Assembly: GCA_022560715.1 (NCBI GenBank)
Contig: JADFSQ010000067.1
Span: 1-8,168 of the forward strand
Length of the DNA stretch: 8,168 nt
Direction of reading: 5' to 3'
Source: Bacteroidota bacterium
GTDB taxonomy: Bacteria; Bacteroidota; Bacteroidia; Flavobacteriales; Flavobacteriaceae
A program made the position numbers and the translations under genes. Positions 1 through 6,816 of the stretch are shown here, one piece after another (position 1 is the stretch's first letter; each line of letters opens with the position of its first letter). The notes below the pieces were generated by a model that saw nothing but the letters and a program-made list of their open reading frames with translations, was not told the origin of the DNA and did not search any database.

Positions 1-10
1 CTGTTGTCAT

Positions 11-343
11 CTATTGACCTTTAGGTGTTTTACTTGCAAAGTATTTTCCTCTTTCTTCCCCGAGTTTTATCAAATCGTTTATAAAAGTAACTTTTTCGCT
101 CCCAGAAGAATTTTTAATCTTATAATTAAGAATTTTTTCACCATGTGTATAAATAGCTCTACTAAATTTAGGATTTCTTTGTCTTAACTCCATCCATGGA
201 CTATAAGCCGCTTCATAATTTTTAGATTTTGCATACTGATCAAAAATTGAAAGTGTTGCCAAATCTTCTTCATTAGTATCTTGCGCTAAAGCATTATTAA
301 AGCCAATAAAAAGCATTAATAATAGTGTGATTTTCGTCTTCAT
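11..343 (-). CDS. Small exported protein, possibly a truncated TPR-type protein
   Basis: A 110-residue protein starting with a clear signal peptide: KTK, a hydrophobic stretch at about residues 5-17, then ALA followed by Q21, a typical signal peptidase I site, so it should be exported to the periplasm or cell surface. The mature part (YAKSKNYEAAYSPWMELRQR) reads like the first tetratricopeptide-like helices of a secreted protein that, from memory, sits after the outer-membrane protein in flavobacteria and is several hundred residues long. Here the frame ends in TAG after TPKGQ, immediately followed by an in-frame ATG ACA ACA that runs off the window. Either the protein is naturally short or the stop is premature. 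It starts 17 bases after the stop of the upstream outer-membrane gene and is probably in the same operon. Function is unknown. Confidence 0.7.
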   Translation of the reverse strand: MKTKITLLLMLFIGFNNALAQDTNEEDLATLSIFDQYAKSKNYEAAYSPWMELRQRNPKFSRAIYTHGEKILNYKIKNSSGSEKVTFINDLIKLGEERGKYFASKTPKGQ

Positions 344-360
344 AATTCAAGTTTATTAAG

Positions 361-1674
361 TTAGTTATATTTTCTTTTCACAAACCATCTATCATTTAAG
401 GATAAACTTATTTGGAAATTTATAAAATTTTCTTCAACTAAATTTTGGTTGGTTGTTCCCCTCTTCCCAATTTCAATACCTAAATTAGCATTCGAAAAGT
501 AACGCCCAACAGGTAAACCTAATCCAAAAGATATGCCAAACTCATTAATTGACTCATTATTTATCTTTAATCCTGTCTCTTCAAAACGTACTCCTGCTCT
601 GTAAACAACTTTTTTAAAATATTTATTAAAAGAATTGTATTGTGGAATATAAAATCCCCCAATAGAAATTGTAGTAGCATCTACAAAAGTAGTGTTATCT
701 ATATTGAAAACCCTATTTGAAAATTCGCTTGTTTTTAATAAAGTGTATTCTGCACCAACAAACCATTGATGAGGTTGCCCAATCCCTAATCCAAAAGCTG
801 TTTTGGTCGGTAAAGTTAAGGTGGTTTTTTTTAATCCTTCTGCTTCTAAATCTGCTTCAATTTCATTTACAACAAACTCTCGTCCAGATGTCTGATTTAT
901 TGTTATTGTTGCAAAAACTCTTTCATTATTAGATATTAAATCTGCACTTGGAGAATACGTAAATGCTGTTGTTAACTGTAATTTATCAGTTATCATTGGA
1001 TTGAAAGATATACCAATATCATAATTTAAACCACTTAAATCGGATCTGTTAGTTTCACGACTTTGAAACTGCAGCGGATCTCCTTCATCATTATATACAA
1101 ATTCAATAGCATTGTTTTGTATGTTTCCAAAATTATATTTAGCATTTACACCAATACTTAAATCTTTAGTAATTTGATAACCTAAACCTAAAAAAGCTAT
1201 ATTAACACCACCTTCTCCTCTAAATCTATGTGTAAGTACATCTTCACTATTTGTAGATTCTAACTTATAACCTACTGAAGTAAAAGGCAATAAACCAAAA
1301 CCCATACCAAATTTTCCTAATGGTACCGCCAATACCATATAATCAAAAGTGGCTGAACCTGCTCTTGCAGAAGAAGAATTGCTTTTTAATCTAACACTTG
1401 AACTGCTTCCGCCAAGAGCAAACTTTATTGGTCGTCCTTCTCCGTTAAAAGGAGCAATCTTAATGTTATTCCCTGCATACGAAGCGGGATTTCTTAAGTT
1501 TACATGAATACTATCTGTGTAGATACTTAAACCTCCCATACTTCGGTTTTCTGTTGTACCTTTAAATTTTAAGCTTCCTATTCCGTAAAATGAATATGGA
1601 GATGTTGTACCTTCTTGTGAATGTGCATTTAACGCTAAAAACACTATAAAAACTAAACAAAGTTTTTTAATCAT
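361..1674 (-). CDS. Outer-membrane beta-barrel protein (FadL/OmpP1-like)
   Basis: A 437-residue protein with a signal peptide (MIKKL, hydrophobic core, then A17-H-S19 before Q20). The mature protein opens with TSPYSFYGIGSL and RSMGGLSIY, then NLRNPASYAG, a beginning typical of Bacteroidota outer-membrane transport-like barrels. The rest alternates polar and hydrophobic residues in short beta-strand-like stretches with many Gly, Asn and aromatic residues (for example FGMGFGLLPFTSVGY, LGIGQPHQWFVGAEYTLL, RAGVRFEETGL), as expected for a barrel. The substrate cannot be read from sequence. Its ATG shares one base with the coaX stop (TAATG), so the two are very probably translationally coupled. Assignment as an outer-membrane barrel is firm; the FadL/OmpP1 label is a looser family guess. 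Confidence 0.85.
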   Translation of the reverse strand: MIKKLCLVFIVFLALNAHSQEGTTSPYSFYGIGSLKFKGTTENRSMGGLSIYTDSIHVNLRNPASYAGNNIKIAPFNGEGRPIKFALGGSSSSVRLKSNSSSARAGSATFDYMVLAVPLGKFGMGFGLLPFTSVGYKLESTNSEDVLTHRFRGEGGVNIAFLGLGYQITKDLSIGVNAKYNFGNIQNNAIEFVYNDEGDPLQFQSRETNRSDLSGLNYDIGISFNPMITDKLQLTTAFTYSPSADLISNNERVFATITINQTSGREFVVNEIEADLEAEGLKKTTLTLPTKTAFGLGIGQPHQWFVGAEYTLLKTSEFSNRVFNIDNTTFVDATTISIGGFYIPQYNSFNKYFKKVVYRAGVRFEETGLKINNESINEFGISFGLGLPVGRYFSNANLGIEIGKRGTTNQNLVEENFINFQISLSLNDRWFVKRKYN

Positions 1675-2402
1675 TAGTTTGTATTAAATTCTAAAATATA
1701 ATTCAATCCTTCCAAAAGAAAATTTGAATTCGCAAATATGCTACTTTTTAATTGCTTTGACAAGAAATCCGCATCTCCTCCTGTTAAAATAACTGTTAAA
1801 TCTTTATAATTTTTATCATATTCGCTAATAGTACCTTCTATTTCGTTTAAAATACCATTAATTATTCCCGAGTGAATAGATTCTGTTGTAGAATTACCAA
1901 TAAAATTATGAGGTGTTTTTGTTTCTAATAACGGTAGATTTGCTGTTAAATTATTTAATGATTGATACCTGGCTCTTATTCCTGGTGAAATTGCACCTCC
2001 AAGATATTTATTTTCGTAGCTAATAAAATCGTAAGTAATACAGGTTCCAGCATCAATAATTAGAACATTTTGTTTATAGTAGTTTTTTACTGAAGCACTT
2101 ACCAAAGCTATTCTATCTACACCTAATGTTTTCGGTGATTTGTAAAGATTTTGAAATGGTACTTTGGTTGAAGTATCTAATACAAGTGTCTTAAAGTATT
2201 TTTCAATAAAATTAAGGTCACTTTTTTTTAAGTTTCCAACCGACGATATTATTGCCTTTTCAATATTTTTAAACTCTTTAGTAATGTCATAAATTTCATT
2301 TTGTAAATCCTGTAATGAAATTTTATTTTTTAAAATAATTTTTTCTTGCTTAAAAACTGCGAGTTTTACGATTGAATTACCAACGTCAATAATTAAGTTC
2401 AT
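1674..2402 (-). CDS. coaX: Type III pantothenate kinase CoaX
   Basis: Phosphorylates pantothenate using ATP, the first committed step of coenzyme A synthesis, in the cytoplasm. The 242 residues match the usual CoaX length and show its signatures in order: the N-terminal phosphate-binding motif IIDVGNS (D6, G8, N9), TLGVDR (G94, D96, R97; the Asp is the proposed catalytic base of this family), IIDAGT (D117-T120), the YLGGAISPG stretch (G135-G141) and ILTGGDADFL (G208-D210). It belongs to the ASKHA fold of acetate and sugar kinases. The start ATG lies about 100 bases from the divergent tRNA-Phe gene. A possible -7 box (TAAATTTA, minus strand of 2420-2427) precedes it, but I see no convincing -33 box. 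Its TAA overlaps the ATG of the outer-membrane gene by one base. Confidence 0.96.
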   Translation of the reverse strand: MNLIIDVGNSIVKLAVFKQEKIILKNKISLQDLQNEIYDITKEFKNIEKAIISSVGNLKKSDLNFIEKYFKTLVLDTSTKVPFQNLYKSPKTLGVDRIALVSASVKNYYKQNVLIIDAGTCITYDFISYENKYLGGAISPGIRARYQSLNNLTANLPLLETKTPHNFIGNSTTESIHSGIINGILNEIEGTISEYDKNYKDLTVILTGGDADFLSKQLKSSIFANSNFLLEGLNYILEFNTN

Positions 2403-2453
2403 ATCACGAATAAAAACTGTAAATTTACAAAACGATTTTTTATAAATTTTCTT

Positions 2454-2484
2454 TTGGCGAATAATAAAAATGACTTTATATTTG
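2454..2484 (+). promoter_or_regulatory. Bacteroidota-type promoter of tRNA-Phe
   Basis: A TTG at 2454-2456 (within TTTTGG) and a perfect TATATTTG at 2477-2484 are separated by 20 bases, matching the TTG/TAnnTTTG promoter pattern of Bacteroidota primary sigma factors. Transcription would begin around 2490, some ten bases before the mature tRNA. Confidence 0.75.
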
Positions 2485-2500
2485 CATCCGCAATTAGCGA

Positions 2501-2576
<76 letters not shown>

Positions 2577-2587
2577 AAGTTAATTTT

Positions 2588-2624
2588 AAACCCTTGATTA
2601 TCAATAGATTTTCAAGGGTTTTTC
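2588..2624 (+). terminator. Rho-independent terminator after tRNA-Phe
   Basis: A perfect 10-bp stem (AAACCCTTGA at 2588-2597 with TCAAGGGTTT at 2612-2621) with a 14-base loop runs into TTTTT, twelve bases after the tRNA. The A-rich left flank means it could also stop minus-strand transcription coming from the cytochrome gene. Confidence 0.85.
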
Positions 2625-2632
2625 GTTAGTGG

Positions 2633-2667
2633 TCTGAAATATATGTTGATTTCAGATGATTTTTTTT
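2633..2667 (+). terminator. Second hairpin with T-run before the cytochrome stop
   Basis: An 8-bp perfect inverted repeat (TCTGAAAT at 2633-2640, ATTTCAGA at 2649-2656) is followed by TGA and a run of eight T (2660-2667) on the plus strand. It fits a back-up terminator for the tRNA transcript and blocks plus-strand readthrough into the oppositely oriented cytochrome gene, whose stop codon touches the T-run. On the minus strand it lacks a T-run but could protect the mRNA 3' end. Confidence 0.6.
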
Positions 2668-4153
2668 ATAAACAAAGTAAATAAGATACTAAAGCATCTT
2701 TTTCTTCTTTCGATAATTTCAACTCTAATATTAAATTGAAGAATTCAACAGAGTCATGTAAAGTCATACACCTTCCATCATGAAGATAAGGTGGAGAATC
2801 TTTTATCCCTCTTAATGGAAAAGTTTTTATTGGACCTTCTGGCCTTCCTACATAAAATTTTTCTACTTTTAAATCGTGCATATAATCATCCACAAATGCT
2901 GGTCCGCTGTGACAATTTATACATTTTCCTTTCCCATTAAATATCTTCTCTCCTAAAAGTTCTTGACTAGTGGACTTATTTGGAATAAGTTTATATAATA
3001 TATCTAATTTTGGTGCTGGAGGGAAATCTAAAATTGCATTAAAATCTCCCATTCTATTGGTAACTTGTCTTTGTTGTGACCTTGGACCAATGGCTTGCTG
3101 AATACCAGGATCTCCTTCGAAATATTCTTCCACTTCTGCAAAATGATCCATACTCCTTATAGAGCGTTTTGAAGAGAACTGCATTAAATTGTAATTGCCT
3201 CTCATAGATGGAGTACCAACTCTTAATCTTGCCAGTTGTGGACGCGTATCTGGAGCCACTTCAAATGCTCCATTTGTATGTCCGTTTACATGGCAAGAAA
3301 AACATGAAACTCCTGCACTTGGTTCAAGAGTAACCCTATGGGTTGTATGATTAAAGAAAGTACTAGGAGTTGGTTTTACCAACTCCTTAAGTCCTTCCAA
3401 TTGCTCAGGCGTAAGTAGGCCGTTAAACATTTCAAAATAGTTACTAAGTGTAACTTCTTTTCCTCTGGTTATATCACCATATTCTTTATGTGTAGTCAGG
3501 AACATAGGAGCTGGATATTCAGGTAAATAATTATCAGGTATATCATGATCAACATCTATTCTTTTATGTTCAGGATGATATTTTAAATATTGATTAGGGA
3601 AAACCATATGTGCATTAGTATGTAATGGATGTGCAAGAGGCACATAAGGAAACAAGTTTCTTTCTTTAATCTCTTTGGCTGATAGTTCTGCTAATTCTTC
3701 AAAAGAAGATATCCCTTCAGGTAATTTTGAAATGGGACCCTTCATGACTTGCTTTCTGTTACCAGACATATATACACCCTCTATTGGTTCATTCGAAAAA
3801 TTATATCGTTGGTTCATATACTTCTTAACATCCGCCATCAATTTTGGTTTTTGCGCTTTGTGAAAGGCTACCCATTCGTCCCAACTCATGCCTAAGTCTC
3901 GATCCATAAAGGAGGATTTATCTCTTCCTCCATATTTATATAAATCAAATGGTGTTCTTTCTCCTTTTTTTAAATCAGGAAACTTAAGTAGTTTATCTAT
4001 ATAGTTATCCCCTAATCCATAATCACTTTCTTTGTAGTCTTCAATTATAGCACCAGGGCTTTGAAGCATGAACAAATTTCTGTCAGCAATTTGAAAGCCA
4101 ACAACACCAACAAAAAGTATAATGCCTCCTACCAAAAATAATTTTTTATTCAT
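2666..4153 (-). CDS. Membrane-anchored di-haem c cytochrome, CCP/MauG-like
   Basis: A 495-residue protein with an N-terminal hydrophobic segment (residues 5-20) and no obvious cleavage site, so probably anchored with its body in the periplasm. Two haem c sites are visible, CFSCH (284-288) and CINCH (411-415). Their spacing and the C-terminal YLHDGRCMTLHDSVEFF (457-472) resemble the cytochrome c peroxidase/MauG superfamily. Unlike classical bacterial peroxidases, about 280 residues precede the first haem. This region has a His-rich part (H175, H178, H182, H193, H196, H203) and no CxxCH. It begins 33 bases after the nod stop, so it is almost certainly co-transcribed with nod. The role is inferred only: electron transfer to or from the neighbouring NO-metabolising enzyme, or peroxide or NO chemistry. 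I cannot assign a substrate. Confidence 0.85.
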   Translation of the reverse strand: MNKKLFLVGGIILFVGVVGFQIADRNLFMLQSPGAIIEDYKESDYGLGDNYIDKLLKFPDLKKGERTPFDLYKYGGRDKSSFMDRDLGMSWDEWVAFHKAQKPKLMADVKKYMNQRYNFSNEPIEGVYMSGNRKQVMKGPISKLPEGISSFEELAELSAKEIKERNLFPYVPLAHPLHTNAHMVFPNQYLKYHPEHKRIDVDHDIPDNYLPEYPAPMFLTTHKEYGDITRGKEVTLSNYFEMFNGLLTPEQLEGLKELVKPTPSTFFNHTTHRVTLEPSAGVSCFSCHVNGHTNGAFEVAPDTRPQLARLRVGTPSMRGNYNLMQFSSKRSIRSMDHFAEVEEYFEGDPGIQQAIGPRSQQRQVTNRMGDFNAILDFPPAPKLDILYKLIPNKSTSQELLGEKIFNGKGKCINCHSGPAFVDDYMHDLKVEKFYVGRPEGPIKTFPLRGIKDSPPYLHDGRCMTLHDSVEFFNLILELKLSKEEKDALVSYLLCL

Positions 4154-4186
4154 GAGAATTTTTTTTAATGAATTTGTTATATAAAC

Positions 4187-6580
4187 TTATATATTACTTT
4201 CTTCGTGTTCAGTTACTTGAAGCTTATCTCTTTTGAAATCTACAAATGAGTCTCCTGCTTTTTTTAATGAGCGTACTCTGGACACAATAAACCAAGTTAA
4301 AGGAATAACACCCCCAAATATAAATACAGTAGCACCAATACCTCGCAACCATGTCAGAGTTTCAAAAGTTGAACCAATTATAAAATCATTGGAGCGGGCA
4401 AACCATAGACCATTATCTAAAACCGCTTTAAACTGTATAACACCTGCAGGGAACACATCTAGAACTACCATGAGCATCAAACCCACGTTTATGGACCAAA
4501 ATGAAACCCTGATTACTGTTCTGTTCCAGCGAGCAGGTTTAAACAAAATCTTAGAAGCAAAGATCATAGCTGCAAGTGAAATATTACCATATACACCCAT
4601 TAATGCGGCATGGGCATGATTGACCGTAAGATAGGTACCATGTTCAAAAAAGTTTATGATAGGCAGGTTTATAATGATTCCCAACACACCGGCTCCAAAA
4701 AAATTCCAGAAATTCACGGCAATTAGGAATAAAAAGACTTCGGGAAACGCAAAATCTGTTAATCTTTGTCTTACTTTTCCTTTACCGTCTCCTCTATTTA
4801 GTGATAATAAAGGCATATTTTTGAATCTCCAAGCTTCAACAGTCAATAAAATTAGTGGTACAAACTGAAGCGTAGAAAAAACACTTCCCAATGCCAGTAT
4901 TGCTACTGGTTTTGCATTCCAATAAAAATTATGTGATATACCCAGAAGCCCAGTTCCGAGAAATAACAGAACGGATATATATATCACTCTTATCGCTGCC
5001 TGACGACTTACTAGCCTCATCAATACCATCAAATAACTGATTAGAACGGTTACAAAAACTTCAAAAAAGGCTTCAATCCACATGTGTATAACCATCCATC
5101 GCCAAAAGTCTGCAATCACAAAATTAGTTTCTGGACCGGCAACAAAACCTGAAATAAAAAAAATGGGGATACCGATAACCGAATACAATATCCAATTTGG
5201 TAAGTTCCATGGCTGCCCTTTAATAAAAGCTGGTTTCACACCTCTATAAACAATGAATCCCCAAAGAATAAAAACAACCATTAATAAACCTTGGAATAAT
5301 TTTCCAAAATCCATATACTCCCATCCCTGATGTCCGAGCCAATACCACCAATCTCCCAACAAGCCTTTTGGTCCAAGAAACATTCCGATCAAGGAGCCAA
5401 CTACCATAATAATAAGAAGTACAAACAATAGGTTAATCAATCCTAATTGCCCCTTTATATCTCCTTTTGATAACATAGGTAGAATAAATATAGAAGAAGC
5501 AATCCAACACGTTGAAATCCAATAAAGGGAAATCATAAGGTGGTAACTTCGAGTAACAGTAATTGGTATTTCATCTGATATATTTATTCCTACAATGCCT
5601 AAGAAATCAATGAACTCATTTAGTGTCAGCACTCCACTTAATACCTGAATTAAGAAAAGAATAATAGCCACAAAAAAGAATTTGAAAGATGCCTTTTGTG
5701 TCTTTGTTGGTGAGAACTTATTAATCTCTTCTAAAGTCAAAAAACCGCTGGTGCCAGGTTTGAAAAATTTATTTGGCAGTTGATTATATTGACCTATAAA
5801 ATAAAGTACAATTCCGCAAGCCAAAACGAATGCCAAAAGACCAATAACACTCCATAAAATTACAGGAGACGTAGGGTTGTTCCCAGCATCGGGGTCATAA
5901 GGCCAGTTATGGGTGTAACTGTATTCCTTTCCAGGTCGCTTTGCACCACAAATCCATGCTCCCCAAAAAAAGAAATCACTTAAATCCGAAACTTCTTGCC
6001 TGTCTGAGATGTATCCTTCTGGCGGAAAAGAATCATCTGTATTAGCATCGATAAAAACATTAGTATAATATTCCCTTAATCCTTTTAATGCATAAACTTG
6101 TGCATCTGATAATGTGACAACATTCTCCTTCTCATCATATCTGTTTTCCTTTATTTCATCTTTTACATTCTCCTTTATGATTTTCAATTCCATATCCGAA
6201 AGTTCCCGCCCATTTTCCTTTCTAAATTCTTCTGCAAGGTATTCAGTCATTAACAGCACGACCTGATGCAATGCTTCAGCAGTATAATCTGGTCCTCTTT
6301 GAGCACCGTCGCCAAAAAATGATCCATATTCCATCAATGCATACTTGTGGAATACCTCTTGCCCATCTTCAATAGTTGACTTGGTTATTAGATATTCTCC
6401 CGAATTCGTTTGAAAACCAGTCATTGGTGGTGCTTCACTATAGGTTTGATACCCAATCAACCCGACTCCAGCAATGCTAATGATAAGGATGAACAATAAT
6501 GGTTTCCACCAATTTTTAGTTTGCATAAAGAAATTCAGACTTCCCTTTGAACTATTATTAAATGAATATTCTTTCTTCAT
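4187..6580 (-). CDS. nod: Putative nitric oxide dismutase (qNor-like, H-to-N active site)
   Basis: A 797-residue inner-membrane haem-copper-oxidase superfamily protein with qNor layout. It has one helix (about 28-45), a periplasmic cytochrome-c-like domain without haem (about 46-236; EAPPMTGF, GPDYTAE) and about 13 further helices. Haem ligands are present: H347 (RSYH), H655 and H657 (LTVNHAHAALMG). FeB-site residues H499, E503 and E507 (HMWIEAFFE) and H550 are kept, but the partner of H550 is N551 (SHNFYW, codon AAT at 4928-4930), where qNor has HH. The qNor quinol pocket is also lost: N321, D325, I329 and A750 replace H328, E332, F336 and D746 (Geobacillus numbering, from memory). Both changes mark the proposed NO dismutases (2 NO -> N2 + O2) related to Methylomirabilis oxyfera. 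The alternative is a non-canonical NO reductase. ATG at 6580 is assumed; M19 (6526) is another possible start. Confidence 0.85.
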   Translation of the reverse strand: MKKEYSFNNSSKGSLNFFMQTKNWWKPLLFILIISIAGVGLIGYQTYSEAPPMTGFQTNSGEYLITKSTIEDGQEVFHKYALMEYGSFFGDGAQRGPDYTAEALHQVVLLMTEYLAEEFRKENGRELSDMELKIIKENVKDEIKENRYDEKENVVTLSDAQVYALKGLREYYTNVFIDANTDDSFPPEGYISDRQEVSDLSDFFFWGAWICGAKRPGKEYSYTHNWPYDPDAGNNPTSPVILWSVIGLLAFVLACGIVLYFIGQYNQLPNKFFKPGTSGFLTLEEINKFSPTKTQKASFKFFFVAIILFLIQVLSGVLTLNEFIDFLGIVGINISDEIPITVTRSYHLMISLYWISTCWIASSIFILPMLSKGDIKGQLGLINLLFVLLIIMVVGSLIGMFLGPKGLLGDWWYWLGHQGWEYMDFGKLFQGLLMVVFILWGFIVYRGVKPAFIKGQPWNLPNWILYSVIGIPIFFISGFVAGPETNFVIADFWRWMVIHMWIEAFFEVFVTVLISYLMVLMRLVSRQAAIRVIYISVLLFLGTGLLGISHNFYWNAKPVAILALGSVFSTLQFVPLILLTVEAWRFKNMPLLSLNRGDGKGKVRQRLTDFAFPEVFLFLIAVNFWNFFGAGVLGIIINLPIINFFEHGTYLTVNHAHAALMGVYGNISLAAMIFASKILFKPARWNRTVIRVSFWSINVGLMLMVVLDVFPAGVIQFKAVLDNGLWFARSNDFIIGSTFETLTWLRGIGATVFIFGGVIPLTWFIVSRVRSLKKAGDSFVDFKRDKLQVTEHEESNI

Positions 6581-6590
6581 TGAGATACAA

Positions 6591-6621
6591 TTAAAATATT
6601 AAGTAAAATTAATAGCCCAAA
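6591..6621 (-). promoter_or_regulatory. Weak candidate promoter of the nod operon
   Basis: On the minus strand, TTTG (6621-6618) is followed after 19 bases by TATTTTAA (6598-6591), a partial match to TAnnTTTG. If used, the transcript would start only a few bases before the ATG at 6580. A weak core box would suit a promoter that needs an activator, but this is inference. Confidence 0.3.
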
Positions 6622-6649
6622 GGAACAGATAGACAGCTTTAGAAACAAT

Positions 6650-6681
6650 GTTATACAACACAAAAGAATGTGTTCTATAAC
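6650..6681. promoter_or_regulatory. Long inverted repeat upstream of nod (operator or hairpin)
   Basis: GTTATACAACAC (6650-6661) and GTGTTCTATAAC (6670-6681) form 12-base arms with a single mismatch around an 8-base spacer. The dyad lies between the regulator gene and nod, about 85 bases from the nod ATG. No T-run follows on either strand, which argues against a simple terminator. A dimeric regulator site is the more attractive reading; a leader or 3'-end hairpin is possible. Confidence 0.5.
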
Positions 6682-6713
6682 AAATTATACTAAAGCATAT
6701 GAAGTTAATTATA

Positions 6714-6746
6714 AGCAACTATCAACAAATCTATTTATAAGTTGCT
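6714..6746. repeat. Short inverted repeat downstream of the regulator gene
   Basis: AGCAACT (6714-6720) and AGTTGCT (6740-6746) are a perfect 7-base inverted repeat with a 19-base loop in AT-rich DNA between the regulator stop and nod. It may be an mRNA 3'-end structure of the regulator transcript. There is no clear T-run after it on the minus strand, so I do not call it a terminator. Confidence 0.35.
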
Positions 6747-6816
6747 CAGACATAAATAAGACAAAATAAATAAAAAAGGTTTTAATTTTGAGAAAATGTT
6801 AATCTAAAAATTATTT

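Noticed and set aside
717..932. Plus-strand open frame opposite the outer-membrane protein gene
   Set aside because: Antisense to a well-supported gene, low-complexity Leu-rich translation, no recognisable domain. The same applies to frames at 3675-3863, 4233-4619, 4656-4868 and 7496-7711.
4630..4640. Possible attachment-site repeat of the tRNA-Phe 3' end (AGGTACCA inside nod)
   Set aside because: Only an 8-base match to a palindromic sequence, located inside a coding region and without extension into the T arm. No integrase is seen.
4187..6580. Plain quinol-dependent nitric oxide reductase (norB/norZ)
   Set aside because: Overall architecture fits, but the HH-to-HN change and loss of all four quinol-pocket residues make the ordinary qNor label misleading. 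It is kept only as the wider family.
6760..6816. T-rich stretch after the regulator stop as an intrinsic terminator
   Set aside because: The minus strand has T-runs here but no stable hairpin immediately before them.
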